From assembly GCF_009601165.1 (NCBI RefSeq), contig NZ_WIRE01000001.1:186001-250000 (forward strand): DNA of 64,000 bases. The letters are read 5' to 3'. This document shows positions 1 through 7,685 of the stretch, in pieces. Below the pieces are notes generated by a model. That model was not told where the DNA came from. It searched no databases and saw only the letters and a list, made by a program, of their open reading frames with translations. Both the position numbers and the translations under genes were made by a program. The stretch comes from Alcanivorax sediminis. GTDB lineage: Bacteria > Pseudomonadota > Gammaproteobacteria > Pseudomonadales > Alcanivoracaceae. Every line of letters begins with the position of its first letter. Within the stretch, counting starts at the first letter, position 1.

Positions 1-243
1 CGCGCCACACTTTACGGTGCCGTGATTGGCGCCATCCTGGTGAATTACGGCAAAACCGTATTTACCGGGATCATGCCAGAGGCCTGGCTATTTGCTCTGG
101 GCGGGCTATTCGTGGCAGTGACGGTATTCATGCCCCACGGGATTGTCGGACTGGTGGAAAAACACTGGCCAGGCATCAAACAGAAGTTCATGAAATCCCC
201 CTCGAATAACGACACACCCATGGCACAGGGAGAACAGTCATGA
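1..243 (+). CDS. urtC: Urea ABC transporter permease UrtC (3' end only)
   Basis: Only the last 80 codons are present, read in frame from base 1 to a TGA at 241-243. The translated tail (RATLYGAVIGAILVNYGKT, then a hydrophobic segment with MPHGIVGL) matches the C-terminus of UrtC, one of the two inner-membrane permeases of the high-affinity urea importer UrtABCDE. One transmembrane segment is visible (LFALGGLFVAVTVF), followed by a hydrophilic cytoplasmic tail. The stop overlaps the next gene's start (ATGA at 240-243), so urtC and urtD are translationally coupled. The identification rests on a short fragment but is strongly supported by the two ATPases that follow. Confidence 0.85.
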   Translation, partial: RATLYGAVIGAILVNYGKTVFTGIMPEAWLFALGGLFVAVTVFMPHGIVGLVEKHWPGIKQKFMKSPSNNDTPMAQGEQS

Positions 244-1085
244 GTGCACTGGACAACCTGCGCGAAACCTTTCGCCGCGATCAGGTGTTCGACTTCATGC
301 GTCAGGGCACCCGTGCAGTGGCACCGGGTCAACTGGATGCCGGGGACGGCAAGAACATCCTCTATCTGGAAGACATCACCGTCAGCTTCGATGGGTTCAA
401 GGCGCTCAATGACCTGACCCTTTATATCAAGACCGGAGAGCTGCGTTGCATCATCGGCCCCAACGGCGCAGGTAAGTCCACCATGATGGATGTGATCACC
501 GGCAAGACTCGTCCGGACAGCGGCACCTGCTTTTTTGGTCAGACACTGGATCTCACCCGACTCAGCGAAACCGATATTGCTACCGCCGGTATCGGTCGCA
601 AGTTCCAGAAGCCTACCGTGTTCCCGGAACACACGGCCTTCGAGAATCTGGAGCTGGCCATGAACGATGCCAAAGGCACCTGGCATTCGCTGTTCACCCG
701 TCTCAGTGGTGAGCAGAAGAGCTGGATCGAAGAAACCCTGTATACGGTGGGTCTGCTTGACGATCGTCACAAAGTGGCAGGGCTTCTGTCCCATGGTCAG
801 AAGCAGTGGCTGGAAATTGGCATGGTACTGATGCAGAAGCCACAACTGCTATTGGTGGACGAACCCATCGCTGGCATGACCCGTCAGGAAGTGGAACGCA
901 CCGGCCAGTTGCTGCAGAGCCTGGCAGGCAAACATTCCGTGGTCGTGGTCGAACACGATATGGAATTCATTCGCTCCATCGCCTCCACTGTCACGGTGCT
1001 GCATCAGGGTAGCGTGCTGGCCGAAGGCAGCATGGATCAGGTACAGAATGATCCAAAGGTGATTGAGGTTTATCTGGGTGAATAA
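240..1085 (+). CDS. urtD: Urea ABC transporter ATP-binding protein UrtD
   Basis: A 281-residue ABC ATPase, one of the two nucleotide-binding subunits that power urea import through UrtB/UrtC. Walker A is GPNGAGKS at residues 73-80, the signature region is LSHGQKQWLEIG and Walker B is LLLVDEPIAGM. The LSHGQKQWLEIGM variant of the signature loop is typical of UrtD. About 45 residues precede the ATPase core, as usual for UrtD. The ATG overlaps the urtC stop. The gap to urtE is unusually long (208 bp) because a repeat element lies between them. LivG-type amino-acid ATPases are related, but order and motifs fit UrtD. Confidence 0.93.
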   Translation: MSALDNLRETFRRDQVFDFMRQGTRAVAPGQLDAGDGKNILYLEDITVSFDGFKALNDLTLYIKTGELRCIIGPNGAGKSTMMDVITGKTRPDSGTCFFGQTLDLTRLSETDIATAGIGRKFQKPTVFPEHTAFENLELAMNDAKGTWHSLFTRLSGEQKSWIEETLYTVGLLDDRHKVAGLLSHGQKQWLEIGMVLMQKPQLLLVDEPIAGMTRQEVERTGQLLQSLAGKHSVVVVEHDMEFIRSIASTVTVLHQGSVLAEGSMDQVQNDPKVIEVYLGE

Positions 1086-1263
1086 CCGGCTGCTGTAGGA
1101 GCGCCGCTTGAGGCGCGAAGGAATCAGCAGCGAGCAACGAGTTTCGAGTAACGAAAATCCAGACCTGGCGGAGTTTAGGGGTTGGTTCTCGAAACTCGCT
1201 TCTCGTAACTCGAAACTGGTTTCGCGCCTCTCCAAGCAAAGCGAATAACCGGCGCTCCTACAG
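1080..1263. repeat. Composite REP + heptad-array palindrome inside the urt operon
   Basis: Nested inverted repeat filling the urtD-urtE gap. The outer arms are CTGTAGGAGCGCC (1093-1105) and its exact complement (1251-1263). Next come GAGGCGCGAA (1110-1119) and TTCGCGCCTC (1221-1230). Innermost are two 7-nt-period arrays (CGAGTTT/CGAGTAA type) at about 1131-1156 and 1188-1217. The element is flanked by an 11-bp direct repeat GAATAACCGGC at 1080-1090 and 1243-1253, the first copy containing the urtD stop codon. This resembles Pseudomonas-type REP/BIME DNA combined with a second repeat family. Confidence 0.85.
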
Positions 1264-1293
1264 TGGCCAGAAGCTTTTTACGGAGTAAAAACC

Positions 1294-1989
1294 GTGTTGA
1301 AACTGAACAACGTCAACCAGTACTACGACGAATCCCACACCCTCTGGGATGTGGATCTGGGGCTTACCAAGGGCGAATGCCTGTGCGTCATGGGCCGTAA
1401 CGGTGTGGGCAAGACCACGCTGCTGAAGACCATCATGGGACTGCTGCCGGTGAAAAGCGGCAGCATTGAATTTGACGGTCAGGACTTTGCCAGACAGGCG
1501 GCCGAAGAACGCGCCCGCGCCGGCATTGGCTATGTGCCCCAGGGTCGTGAAATTTTCCCGCTGCTGACCGTGGAAGAAAATCTGGAAACTGGCCTTCAGG
1601 CGCGACCGGATCGCAGCAAGAAAATTCCGGATCGTATTTATGATCTCTTCCCGGTATTGCATGAAATGCGTAACCGTCGTGGTGGAGACCTGTCCGGTGG
1701 CCAGCAACAACAGTTAGCCATCGGTCGCGCGCTGGCGCTGGACCCAAAGCTGTTGATTCTGGACGAGCCCACCGAAGGTATTCAACCCAACATCGTCGAC
1801 ATGATCGGCCGGGTGATCAAGACACTGAACAAGGAAGAAGGGCTGACGGTTCTTCTGGTGGAACAGAAGCTGCATTTCGCCCGCGCCACCGCGGATCGCT
1901 TTGCCATTCTCGACCGCGGTAGCAAGGTGGCGGAAGGGGGCATGGGGGAGCTGGATGATCGCCTGATCAAGGAGTTTTTGACTGTGTAG
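1294..1989 (+). CDS. urtE: Urea ABC transporter ATP-binding protein UrtE
   Basis: A 231-residue ABC ATPase, the second ATP-binding subunit of the urea importer. The N-terminus (LNNVNQYYDESHTLWDVDL) is characteristic of UrtE. Walker A is GRNGVGKT at residues 34-41, followed by the LSGGQQQQLAIGRAL signature and LLILDEPTEGIQPN as Walker B. The start is a GTG at 1294 preceded by CGGAG eight bases upstream. That start reproduces the usual UrtE N-terminus and length. It ends the visible urt operon; the repeat element before it may separate its expression from urtCD. LivF is the closest alternative. Confidence 0.93.
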   Translation: MLKLNNVNQYYDESHTLWDVDLGLTKGECLCVMGRNGVGKTTLLKTIMGLLPVKSGSIEFDGQDFARQAAEERARAGIGYVPQGREIFPLLTVEENLETGLQARPDRSKKIPDRIYDLFPVLHEMRNRRGGDLSGGQQQQLAIGRALALDPKLLILDEPTEGIQPNIVDMIGRVIKTLNKEEGLTVLLVEQKLHFARATADRFAILDRGSKVAEGGMGELDDRLIKEFLTV

Positions 1990-2003
1990 AGGGCAGTCAT
2001 CAG

Positions 2004-2031
2004 TTAATAATTAATAATGAATAGTTAATAG
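2004..2031. repeat. AT-rich heptad array (TTAATAA/TGAATAG type)
   Basis: Four consecutive 7-nt units, TTAATAA, TTAATAA, TGAATAG, TTAATAG, starting 14 bases after the urtE stop. The same unit types occur as inverted arms at 5783-5811 and 5912-5941. No inverted partner is seen close by here. Confidence 0.8.
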
Positions 2032-2111
2032 CTAAAACCAGATGCCCCCTTAGTACATCTTGAGTTTGCGAACGAAGGGTGGGAGCCAGTGACAGCAGGG
2101 CAAGGGGTGGA

Positions 2112-2298
2112 GAAGCGAGTTACGAGTTTCGAGGTGCGAAAGGCAAAACCTCAAACCAAGAGCCGGGTTGTTTTTTTGATTTTCGAGACTCGTGACTCGC
2201 TTCCGCGATCATTACCTCGCCCAGGCTCGGATCGCTTGCAGGCAAGCTCCTACCCCCGGTGATCCATACTGTAGGAGCCCATGCTTGCATGGCGATCA
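2112..2298. repeat. Composite heptad array + REP-like element
   Basis: Left arm about 2112-2140 (units such as GCGAGTT, ACGAGTT, TCGAGGT) and right arm about 2183-2204 (CGAGACT, CGTGACT, CGCTTCC) form a 7-nt-period inverted array. It is followed by an ATTACCTCGCCC-GGCTCGGATCGC-TTGCAGGCAAGCTCC block at 2211-2253, almost identical (2 mismatches in 43) to 13883-13925. A GTAGGAGCCC-ATGCTTGCATGGCGATC block at 2271-2297 matches 13742-13768 with one mismatch. Confidence 0.85.
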
Positions 2299-2392
2299 CT
2301 TCAGCATGGGATCGAAAGCCGGGCATTCCAGAAGCCGGGGCACTGTGCCCTGGTTGTCGTCCGGCCTCAGGCGTCCAGCCTCCGGCGTTTTA

Positions 2393-2406
2393 TTGATCTA
2401 CGTCAA
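2393..2406 (+). promoter_or_regulatory. FNR/ANR-like box upstream of trhP
   Basis: TTGATCTACGTCAA matches the FNR/ANR consensus (TTGAT-N4-ATCAA) at nine of the ten conserved positions. Its centre is about 60 bases upstream of the start point expected from the -10-like TAGAAT at 2447-2452, which fits a class I activator position. The promoter assignment is inferred. Confidence 0.6.
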
Positions 2407-2483
2407 CAGGCAAGCATTCCCGGCTTCAGGGAAGCTTGCGGCCCGCTAGAATGGCCGGCCGCTCACAGCTTTCAACCTCCATC

Positions 2484-3791
2484 ATGTCAGAATCACTGCG
2501 CGCCCCGGAACTGCTGGCCCCTGCTGGCACCCTTACCCATCTTCACTGTGCGTTTGCCTACGGGGCCAATGCGGTCTATGCGGGGCAGCCTCGCTACTCG
2601 TTGCGTGTACGAAACAACAGCTTCAAGGACGTTGATGCGCTGGCCGAGGGCATCCAGCAGGCCCATCAATATGGCGGCAAGTTCTACCTTGCTTCCAATA
2701 TCTCACCGCACAACAACAAGGTGCGCAGCTACCTGCGCGATCTCGAACCCATTATCCAGCACCGCCCCGACGCCCTGATCATGTCCGATCCGGGGCTGAT
2801 CATGCTGGTGAAAGAACGCTGGCCGGAGCAGGAAATCCATCTCTCCGTGCAAGCCAATGCGGTGAACTGGGCCACGGTAAAATTCTGGCAGCAACAGGGC
2901 ATCAGTCGCGTGATCCTGTCTCGCGAACTGGGACTGGAAGAAGTAGCGGAAATCCGCCAGCAGGTGCCCGACATGGAGCTGGAAGTGTTTGTCCATGGTG
3001 CCCTGTGCATGGCCTATTCCGGCCGCTGCCTGTTGTCCGGTTACATGAACCACCGCGATGCCAATCAGGGGGCCTGCACCAATGCCTGCCGCTGGCAGTA
3101 TGACACCGCAAGACATGGCCATGATGGCAACGGCGACCTGATCCCGATGAATAACGAACAGCACTGGGAGCTGCTGCTCAAATCACCCAATGAACCAGGT
3201 CAGTTCATTCCTGCCGAAGAAGATGAACACGGCACCTACATCATGAACTCAAAAGACCTGCGTGCCGTTCAACATGTGGAAGCCCTCACCCGTATGGGCG
3301 TGCACTCACTGAAAATCGAAGGTCGCACCAAGAGCCCCTATTACGTGTCACGCACCACCCAGATCTATCGCCGTGCCATCGACGATGTCATGGCGGGAAA
3401 CCCCTTCGACATGCAGTTGATGGACGAGCTGGAAGCCCTCTCCAATCGTGGTTACACCGAAGGCTTCTTTCGTCGTCATCCACCACGGGAATACCAGAAC
3501 TACGAACAGGGAACCTCGCTGCTCGGCAGCGAGCAGGTCTGCGGCGAAGTCCTAGATGCTTGTGATCAGTGGCTGACAATCAACGTCAAAAACCGCTTCG
3601 AGAATGGTGACGTCATGAGCCTGATCACCCCAAAGGGCAACCATCATTTCGTACTGCGAGGCATGGAAAGCCGCACCGCTGTTGCCATCGACACCGCCCC
3701 CGGTAGCGGCCACGTGGTACGCATCCCGCGTCCGGAACATTTTGTGGCAGGGCCTCACGTGTTCCTGACCCGTCACACGGCTCCCCGCTAG
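2484..3791 (+). CDS. trhP: tRNA hydroxylation protein TrhP (U32 family, YegQ)
   Basis: A 435-residue U32-family protein. TrhP makes 5-hydroxyuridine at position 34 of tRNAs by a prephenate-dependent, oxygen-independent route and carries an Fe-S cluster. Near-invariant YegQ segments are present: ELLAPAGTLTHLHCAFAYGA, AVYAGQPRYSLRVRNN, IHLSVQANAVNWATVKFW, VFVHGALCMAYSGRCLLSGY and ACTNACRW, which supply cluster cysteines, then MGVHSLKIEGRTKS. The ATG at 2484 gives the family N-terminus (MSESLRAPELLAPAG); a longer in-frame start at 2436 would lie upstream of the likely promoter. U32 proteins are often labelled peptidases, but this subgroup acts on tRNA. Confidence 0.9.
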   Translation: MSESLRAPELLAPAGTLTHLHCAFAYGANAVYAGQPRYSLRVRNNSFKDVDALAEGIQQAHQYGGKFYLASNISPHNNKVRSYLRDLEPIIQHRPDALIMSDPGLIMLVKERWPEQEIHLSVQANAVNWATVKFWQQQGISRVILSRELGLEEVAEIRQQVPDMELEVFVHGALCMAYSGRCLLSGYMNHRDANQGACTNACRWQYDTARHGHDGNGDLIPMNNEQHWELLLKSPNEPGQFIPAEEDEHGTYIMNSKDLRAVQHVEALTRMGVHSLKIEGRTKSPYYVSRTTQIYRRAIDDVMAGNPFDMQLMDELEALSNRGYTEGFFRRHPPREYQNYEQGTSLLGSEQVCGEVLDACDQWLTINVKNRFENGDVMSLITPKGNHHFVLRGMESRTAVAIDTAPGSGHVVRIPRPEHFVAGPHVFLTRHTAPR

Positions 3792-3848
3792 ACAGCACCG
3801 CCAGCAACTCGCACACTGCGCCTTTCGCTGACATGGTGACAGGCGCAC

Positions 3849-4724
3849 ATGCTGCTGACACTCTGGAACATCATTGCCCCGGTCCTGTTCTGTGCCGGGC
3901 TGGGCTACTTCTGGGCGCGGGCGGGCAAGCCCTTCGACACCCAAATGGTCACCTCGCTGGTGACCACCGTCACCACCCCCTGCCTGATCGTTGCCACACT
4001 TGGCAAGACCAATCTGGATATGGCCGCACTGACAGAGGTCGCGGGTGTTGCGCTGACAGTCATGTTCCTGACACTGGCGCTGGCTGCACTGGCCATTCGC
4101 ATCAGCGGCCAACCCTTTCGCATCTTCCTGCCCTCTCTTGCCTTTCCCAATACCGGCAACATGGGCATCCCCCTGTGCATGCTCGCTTTTGGCGATGCAG
4201 GGCTGGCGCTGTCACTGGCCTGGATGATGGTCTACTCGGTGTTTCATTTCTCCATGGGCATGGCCATTGTCAGCGGCAAGGGATTTTCGTTATCGCTGTT
4301 ACGTCATCCGATTCTGCTGTCGGTCTTTCTGGCCGTTACCATGGTTGGATTCCAGCTGAGCCTGCCGGAATGGCTCTACAATACGGTCAGTCTGATTGGC
4401 GATGTGACCATTCCTCTGATGCTGATCACCCTGGGGGTTTCCCTGTCCCAGCTGAAAGTGCATCACGTGGGAAAGGGGGCCGGCTTTGCCGCACTGCGCC
4501 TGCTGATCGGTTTCACGATGGGGCTCGCCGTTGTAGAAATGCTCGACTTGCAGGGCCCACTGCGCGGCGTGGCCCTGATCGAATCCACCATGCCGGTGGC
4601 GGTGTTCAATTATCTGCTGGCCAGGGCCTTTAAACGCGGCACAGAAGAAGTGGCGGCCATGGTGGTGTTTTCCACCTTGATGGCGTTCTTGATACTGCCG
4701 TTCTTGCTGACACTGGCGTTGTAG
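3849..4724 (+). CDS. AEC-family (auxin efflux carrier-like) permease
   Basis: A 291-residue integral membrane protein with about ten hydrophobic helices. It matches the AEC family of bile/arsenite/riboflavin-transporter-fold carriers: an N-terminal LFCAGLGYFWARAG, the conserved LAFPNTGNMGIPLCMLAFG motif around residue 100, and the C-terminal half with PLMLITLGVSLSQL and ESTMPVAVFNYLLA. Bacterial members export small organic acids or other metabolites; the substrate cannot be predicted here. It follows trhP by 57 bases and could share its transcript. A weak GGTGA lies upstream of the ATG. A heptad array begins just after the stop. Confidence 0.85.
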   Translation: MLLTLWNIIAPVLFCAGLGYFWARAGKPFDTQMVTSLVTTVTTPCLIVATLGKTNLDMAALTEVAGVALTVMFLTLALAALAIRISGQPFRIFLPSLAFPNTGNMGIPLCMLAFGDAGLALSLAWMMVYSVFHFSMGMAIVSGKGFSLSLLRHPILLSVFLAVTMVGFQLSLPEWLYNTVSLIGDVTIPLMLITLGVSLSQLKVHHVGKGAGFAALRLLIGFTMGLAVVEMLDLQGPLRGVALIESTMPVAVFNYLLARAFKRGTEEVAAMVVFSTLMAFLILPFLLTLAL

Positions 4725-4732
4725 GGAGAGCA

Positions 4733-4822
4733 GTAACGAGTTTCGAGTTTCGAGTTTCGAGTTTCGAAGAGCATGCATTGCCGCCTTTGACTTTCGTAGC
4801 TCGTAACTCGTAACTCGTTACT
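4733..4822. repeat. CGAGTTT-type heptad inverted array
   Basis: Left arm 4733-4768 has four consecutive CGAGTTT units; right arm about 4791-4822 has CGTAGCT, CGTAACT, CGTAACT and CGTTACT. The arms have an exact 7-nt period and are mutually complementary around a short unique centre. The element starts about ten bases after the AEC-carrier stop. Confidence 0.88.
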
Positions 4823-4878
4823 TTTCCCAGATGTAGGCTCCATGAGATGAGAACCACAGCGCAAGGAATCCCGACACC

Positions 4879-5790
4879 ATGATCCAGCGACTCACCCAAC
4901 TCTTCCCACTCTGGGCTCTGTTGTTCTCCCTGCTCGCCTGGTGGCAGCCGCAGTGGCTGGTGGGTGGAAAACCGGCCATTGTGCCACTGCTGATGTTGAT
5001 CATGTTCGGCATGGGGCTGTCGCTGACCTGGGCAGATTTTCAGGGGGTATTGAAACGTCCGGCGCTGATCGGGCTTGGTGTGGTCTTACAGTATGCACTG
5101 ATGCCGCTGCTGGCCTTTCTGATTGGGTCGGCCATGCAATTACCCACTGAGCTGCTGGCAGGACTGGTACTGGTAGGTGCCTGCCCCGGTGGCACGGCCT
5201 CCAATGTGATCGCCTATCTGGCCCGCGCCAATGTGGCGCTGTCGGTGGCGATTACCTTTGCCTCCACGCTGGTTGCGGTGGTAGCCACACCGTTGCTGAC
5301 CTGGCTTTATCTGGGCGAGAGGATTGCGGTGCCCGTTTCCGGCATGCTCATCTCTCTGGTGCAAATCGTGGTGGTCCCGGTGGTGCTGGGTTGTCTGTTG
5401 AACACTTTCCTGCAGCGTCAGCTGACTCCCATCCGGGAGCTGTTCCCGCTGGTGTCCGTCGCTGCCATCGTCCTGGTGATCGGTATCATCGTGGCGCTGA
5501 ATGCCGGGCGTATCAGTGAGGCAGGTTTACTGGTGGTGATTGCCGTGATGCTGCACAACGGTTTGGGTTTGCTGAGCGGCTACGGTATTGCCCGCCTGTT
5601 ACGACTTGACACGGTAACGGCCAGAACCCTGGCCATTGAAGTTGGTATGCAGAACTCCGGCCTCGGCGTAGCACTGGCCATCAAGCATTTCACTCCGCTT
5701 GCCGCCTTGCCCGGCGCCTTGTTCAGTGTCTGGCACAACCTGTCCGGATCCTTGCTGGCGACGGTCTGGCAGCGGAGAAGCAATGAATAG
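4879..5790 (+). CDS. Bile acid:sodium symporter (BASS/SBF) family transporter
   Basis: A 303-residue membrane protein with about nine to ten hydrophobic segments. It is recognised as BASS family by LLMLIMFGMGLSLTWADF near residue 40, the LVGACPGGTASNVIAYLARANVALSVAIT region (the conserved crossover motif) and the EVGMQNSGLGVALA motif near residue 255. Family members are sodium-coupled organic-anion carriers (YocS, PanS-like); the substrate is unknown. The ATG at 4879 is preceded by AAGGA at a slightly long spacing. The last codons and the TAG stop are formed by the first units of an AT-rich heptad array, so the extreme C-terminus may have been altered by that repeat. Confidence 0.88.
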   Translation: MIQRLTQLFPLWALLFSLLAWWQPQWLVGGKPAIVPLLMLIMFGMGLSLTWADFQGVLKRPALIGLGVVLQYALMPLLAFLIGSAMQLPTELLAGLVLVGACPGGTASNVIAYLARANVALSVAITFASTLVAVVATPLLTWLYLGERIAVPVSGMLISLVQIVVVPVVLGCLLNTFLQRQLTPIRELFPLVSVAAIVLVIGIIVALNAGRISEAGLLVVIAVMLHNGLGLLSGYGIARLLRLDTVTARTLAIEVGMQNSGLGVALAIKHFTPLAALPGALFSVWHNLSGSLLATVWQRRSNE

Positions 5791-5941
5791 TTAATAATGA
5801 ATAATTAATAGTTGCGCGGAGCAACTCTGTTCTGTCTGAAACACAAGAGGCCGCGCCCAAAGTTAGGGCGCGGCCTCTTGTATTTCATAACCTGAATACC
5901 AAAATCGCGAGTTATTAATTATTCATTATTAACTATTAATT
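5783..5941. repeat. AT-rich heptad inverted array flanking a terminator
   Basis: Left arm 5783-5811 has units TGAATAG, TTAATAA, TGAATAA, TTAATAG. Right arm 5912-5941 is its inverted copy (TTATTAA, TTATTCA, TTATTAA, CTATTAA). About 25 bases match between arms. The left arm overlaps the BASS stop codon and the right arm runs into the pdxH stop codon, so the array fills the convergent gene gap from stop to stop. Confidence 0.88.
5843..5881. terminator. Bidirectional intrinsic terminator
   Basis: Perfect 16-bp inverted repeat, ACAAGAGGCCGCGCCC at 5843-5858 and its complement at 5866-5881, with a 7-base loop. It is followed by TATTTC on the + strand and by TTCAGA on the other. It lies between two convergent genes and inside the AT-rich repeat arms. 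Confidence 0.85.
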
Positions 5942-6569
5942 AAGGTGCCAACCGCTCTCTTCCCCAGCTTCCGTCATCCTGTTTCCGGTAACGAAAACGA
6001 TCATGCAGACGACTGGGGCGACCATGCCAGAACTGGATTTCAGTGGGGATGATACGGTAACCACCCCACGTCTCCGGGCGCGGCACCGGCGCAGAAGGAA
6101 ATTCTTTTTCCAGGCGCGCGACTTCCTCTTCCAGCCACTCACGGCTGGCCGGCTGACTTTGGGGCGAAATGGCAGCGCTGATCTGGCTGGCATAGGGCCG
6201 TGACGCAAAGTAGGTTTCCGACTCTTCAGGATCGACCTTGCGCGCTTCACCAATGACAATCATCTGCCGATCAAACGGCTGCCAGAACATGGTGAACGAT
6301 ACCTTGGGGTTGGCCGCAATCTCTTCCCCCTTTCGACTATCGTAATGGGTGAAGAAGGTAAATCCGCCACCCTCGATACCTTTAAGAAGCACCACCCGGG
6401 AGGACGGCTGCCCCTCGGCACTGACCGTGGCCAGGGTCATGGCATTAGGCAGGGGCAGCTCGGCCTCAATGGCTTCATCCACCCAGCGACGTGCCTGCTC
6501 CAGCGGATCGTCATGGAGCGACGCCTCCGTCAAACCCTCTGCATGGTACTCTTCGCGCACATCTTTCAT
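5940..6569 (-). CDS. pdxH: Pyridoxamine/pyridoxine 5'-phosphate oxidase
   Basis: A 209-residue FMN-dependent oxidase that turns pyridoxamine- or pyridoxine-5'-phosphate into the active cofactor PLP (last step of synthesis and salvage). Family landmarks run from MALATVSAEGQP-like (MTLATVSAEGQPSSRVVLLKG, the FMN contact region) through FFTHYDSRKGEEIAANP, FTMFWQPFDRQMIVIGEARKV and SDSYFASRP-like (SETYFASRPYASQISAAISPQSQ) to the C-terminal GGYRIIPTEIQFWHGRPSRLHDR with the conserved HDR-like substrate arginine. Length is close to E. coli PdxH. The stop codon abuts a repeat array. Confidence 0.96.
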   Translation of the reverse strand: MKDVREEYHAEGLTEASLHDDPLEQARRWVDEAIEAELPLPNAMTLATVSAEGQPSSRVVLLKGIEGGGFTFFTHYDSRKGEEIAANPKVSFTMFWQPFDRQMIVIGEARKVDPEESETYFASRPYASQISAAISPQSQPASREWLEEEVARLEKEFPSAPVPRPETWGGYRIIPTEIQFWHGRPSRLHDRFRYRKQDDGSWGRERLAP

Positions 6570-6651
6570 GGCATCCTCTTTTCTTGCTGCTCATCATGGC
6601 AAGCAGCCACACTGGCGGTAATATAAGAAGGATCAGTATAACGTTGTCACC

Positions 6652-7242
6652 GTGAAGGAAACGAACCTGGATCAAGGCATGCTGGATACGTCTGAAGAAA
6701 ATCGTCGCCGCCATTCGCTGGATCCGCATCAACCCGTGTGGCTGTTTGGTTACGGCTCACTGATCTACAAGGCCGACTTTCCATTTATCAACCGCCAACC
6801 CGCGTTCATTACCGGCTGGGCGCGACGCTTCTGGCAAGGCTCCCATGATCATCGCGGCACCCCGGAACAACCCGGCCGGGTGGTGACCCTGATCGAATGC
6901 CCCGGCCACCGTTGCGATGGCATGGCCTATCAGATTACCCCGGATGTTTTCGAGCACCTCGATCACCGGGAAAAGAATGGCTACCTGCGCGTCCGTCAAA
7001 CGCTGACCTTTACCGATGGCCATAGTGCGGACGGCCTGATCTATATTGCCAGCGAGGACAACGCAGCCTTTCTTGGCCCGGCAGATGAAACGGATATCGC
7101 CAGACATATTGCCGGCAGCCATGGCCCCAGCGGCAGCAATCGCGATTATCTTCTACAACTGGCCGAGGCCTTGCGCGCCATGGACGCTCACGATGAGCAT
7201 GTATTCTCCATCGAACAGCATCTTCAGGACATGACACCATGA
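6652..7242 (+). CDS. chaC: ChaC-like gamma-glutamylcyclotransferase
   Basis: A 196-residue protein of the ChaC family, which cleaves glutathione to 5-oxoproline and Cys-Gly in the cytoplasm. The substrate loop WLFGYGSLIYKADF appears at about residues 29-43. GRVVTLIECPGHRCDGMAYQI and the LDHREKNGYLR segment, which carries the likely catalytic glutamate, follow. The start shown is a GTG at 6652; an ATG at 6679 gives a 187-residue protein with all motifs intact and cannot be excluded, as neither has a strong ribosome site. The stop overlaps the ATG of the next gene, so chaC, the YchJ-like and the YjdF-like genes form an operon. Confidence 0.88.
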   Translation: MKETNLDQGMLDTSEENRRRHSLDPHQPVWLFGYGSLIYKADFPFINRQPAFITGWARRFWQGSHDHRGTPEQPGRVVTLIECPGHRCDGMAYQITPDVFEHLDHREKNGYLRVRQTLTFTDGHSADGLIYIASEDNAAFLGPADETDIARHIAGSHGPSGSNRDYLLQLAEALRAMDAHDEHVFSIEQHLQDMTP

Positions 7243-7685
7243 CTTCAATGCCCTGCCCCTGTCAGTCCGGCAAGGAATACAGCCAGTGCTGCCAACCACT
7301 GCATGACGGCCAACCCGCCACCAGCCCGGAGGCCTTGATGCGCTCTCGCTTCAGCGCCTTTGCTTTGGGCAAGGCGGACTATATTGAACGCAGCTGGCAC
7401 CGCAGTACCCGCCCCGAGAACCTGTCACTGGATGAGCAGGAACGCTGGGTAGGGCTGACCATCCTCGCCGCCAGCCAGGACGGCGATCAAGGCAAGGTAC
7501 ATTTCCAGGCCGTGAGTCAGGATCATCAAGGCTTCACCCTGCTTGAGGAAGTGTCCAATTTTATCCGCGAGGAAGGCCACTGGTTTTATGTGGATGGCGA
7601 GACGTCCGTGTCCGTGCTCAAGCCTGGCCGCAATGACCCCTGCCTGTGCGGCAGCGGCAAAAAGTTCAAGAAGTGCTGTAGTTGA
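7239..7685 (+). CDS. YchJ-family SEC-C motif protein (UPF0225)
   Basis: A 148-residue protein with a zinc-binding SEC-C-type motif at each end: CPCQSGKEYSQCC at residues 5-17 and CLCGSGKKFKKCC at the C-terminus. The middle has the YchJ landmarks PEALMRSRFSAFALGKADYI and ENLSLDEQERWVGL. SEC-C motifs in SecA bind zinc and help contact SecB or ribosomes; the role of YchJ itself is not established. Its ATG overlaps the stop of the ChaC gene by four bases and its own stop directly abuts the next ATG. Confidence 0.9.
   Translation: MTSMPCPCQSGKEYSQCCQPLHDGQPATSPEALMRSRFSAFALGKADYIERSWHRSTRPENLSLDEQERWVGLTILAASQDGDQGKVHFQAVSQDHQGFTLLEEVSNFIREEGHWFYVDGETSVSVLKPGRNDPCLCGSGKKFKKCCS

Larger units (their letters stand above)
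1990..2483. other. Non-coding stretch between urtE and trhP
   Basis: A 494-base region with no credible gene. It holds, in order, an AT-rich heptad array, a CGAGTTT-type inverted array, two REP-like units, a CAGGCGT-type heptad array (2361-2388, units CAGGCGT, CCAGCCT, CCGGCGT), an FNR/ANR-like box and a -10-like element for trhP. Short open frames across it are made of repeat DNA and have no family resemblance. Confidence 0.75.

Noticed and set aside
2484..3791. Annotation as a secreted or cytoplasmic U32 peptidase
   Set aside because: Sequence follows the YegQ/TrhP tRNA-hydroxylation subgroup with its cysteine pattern; a protease role is a historical label.
5783..5941. AT-rich arms as insertion-sequence ends
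   Set aside because: No transposase between them, only a terminator; the 7-nt period explains them as a heptad array.
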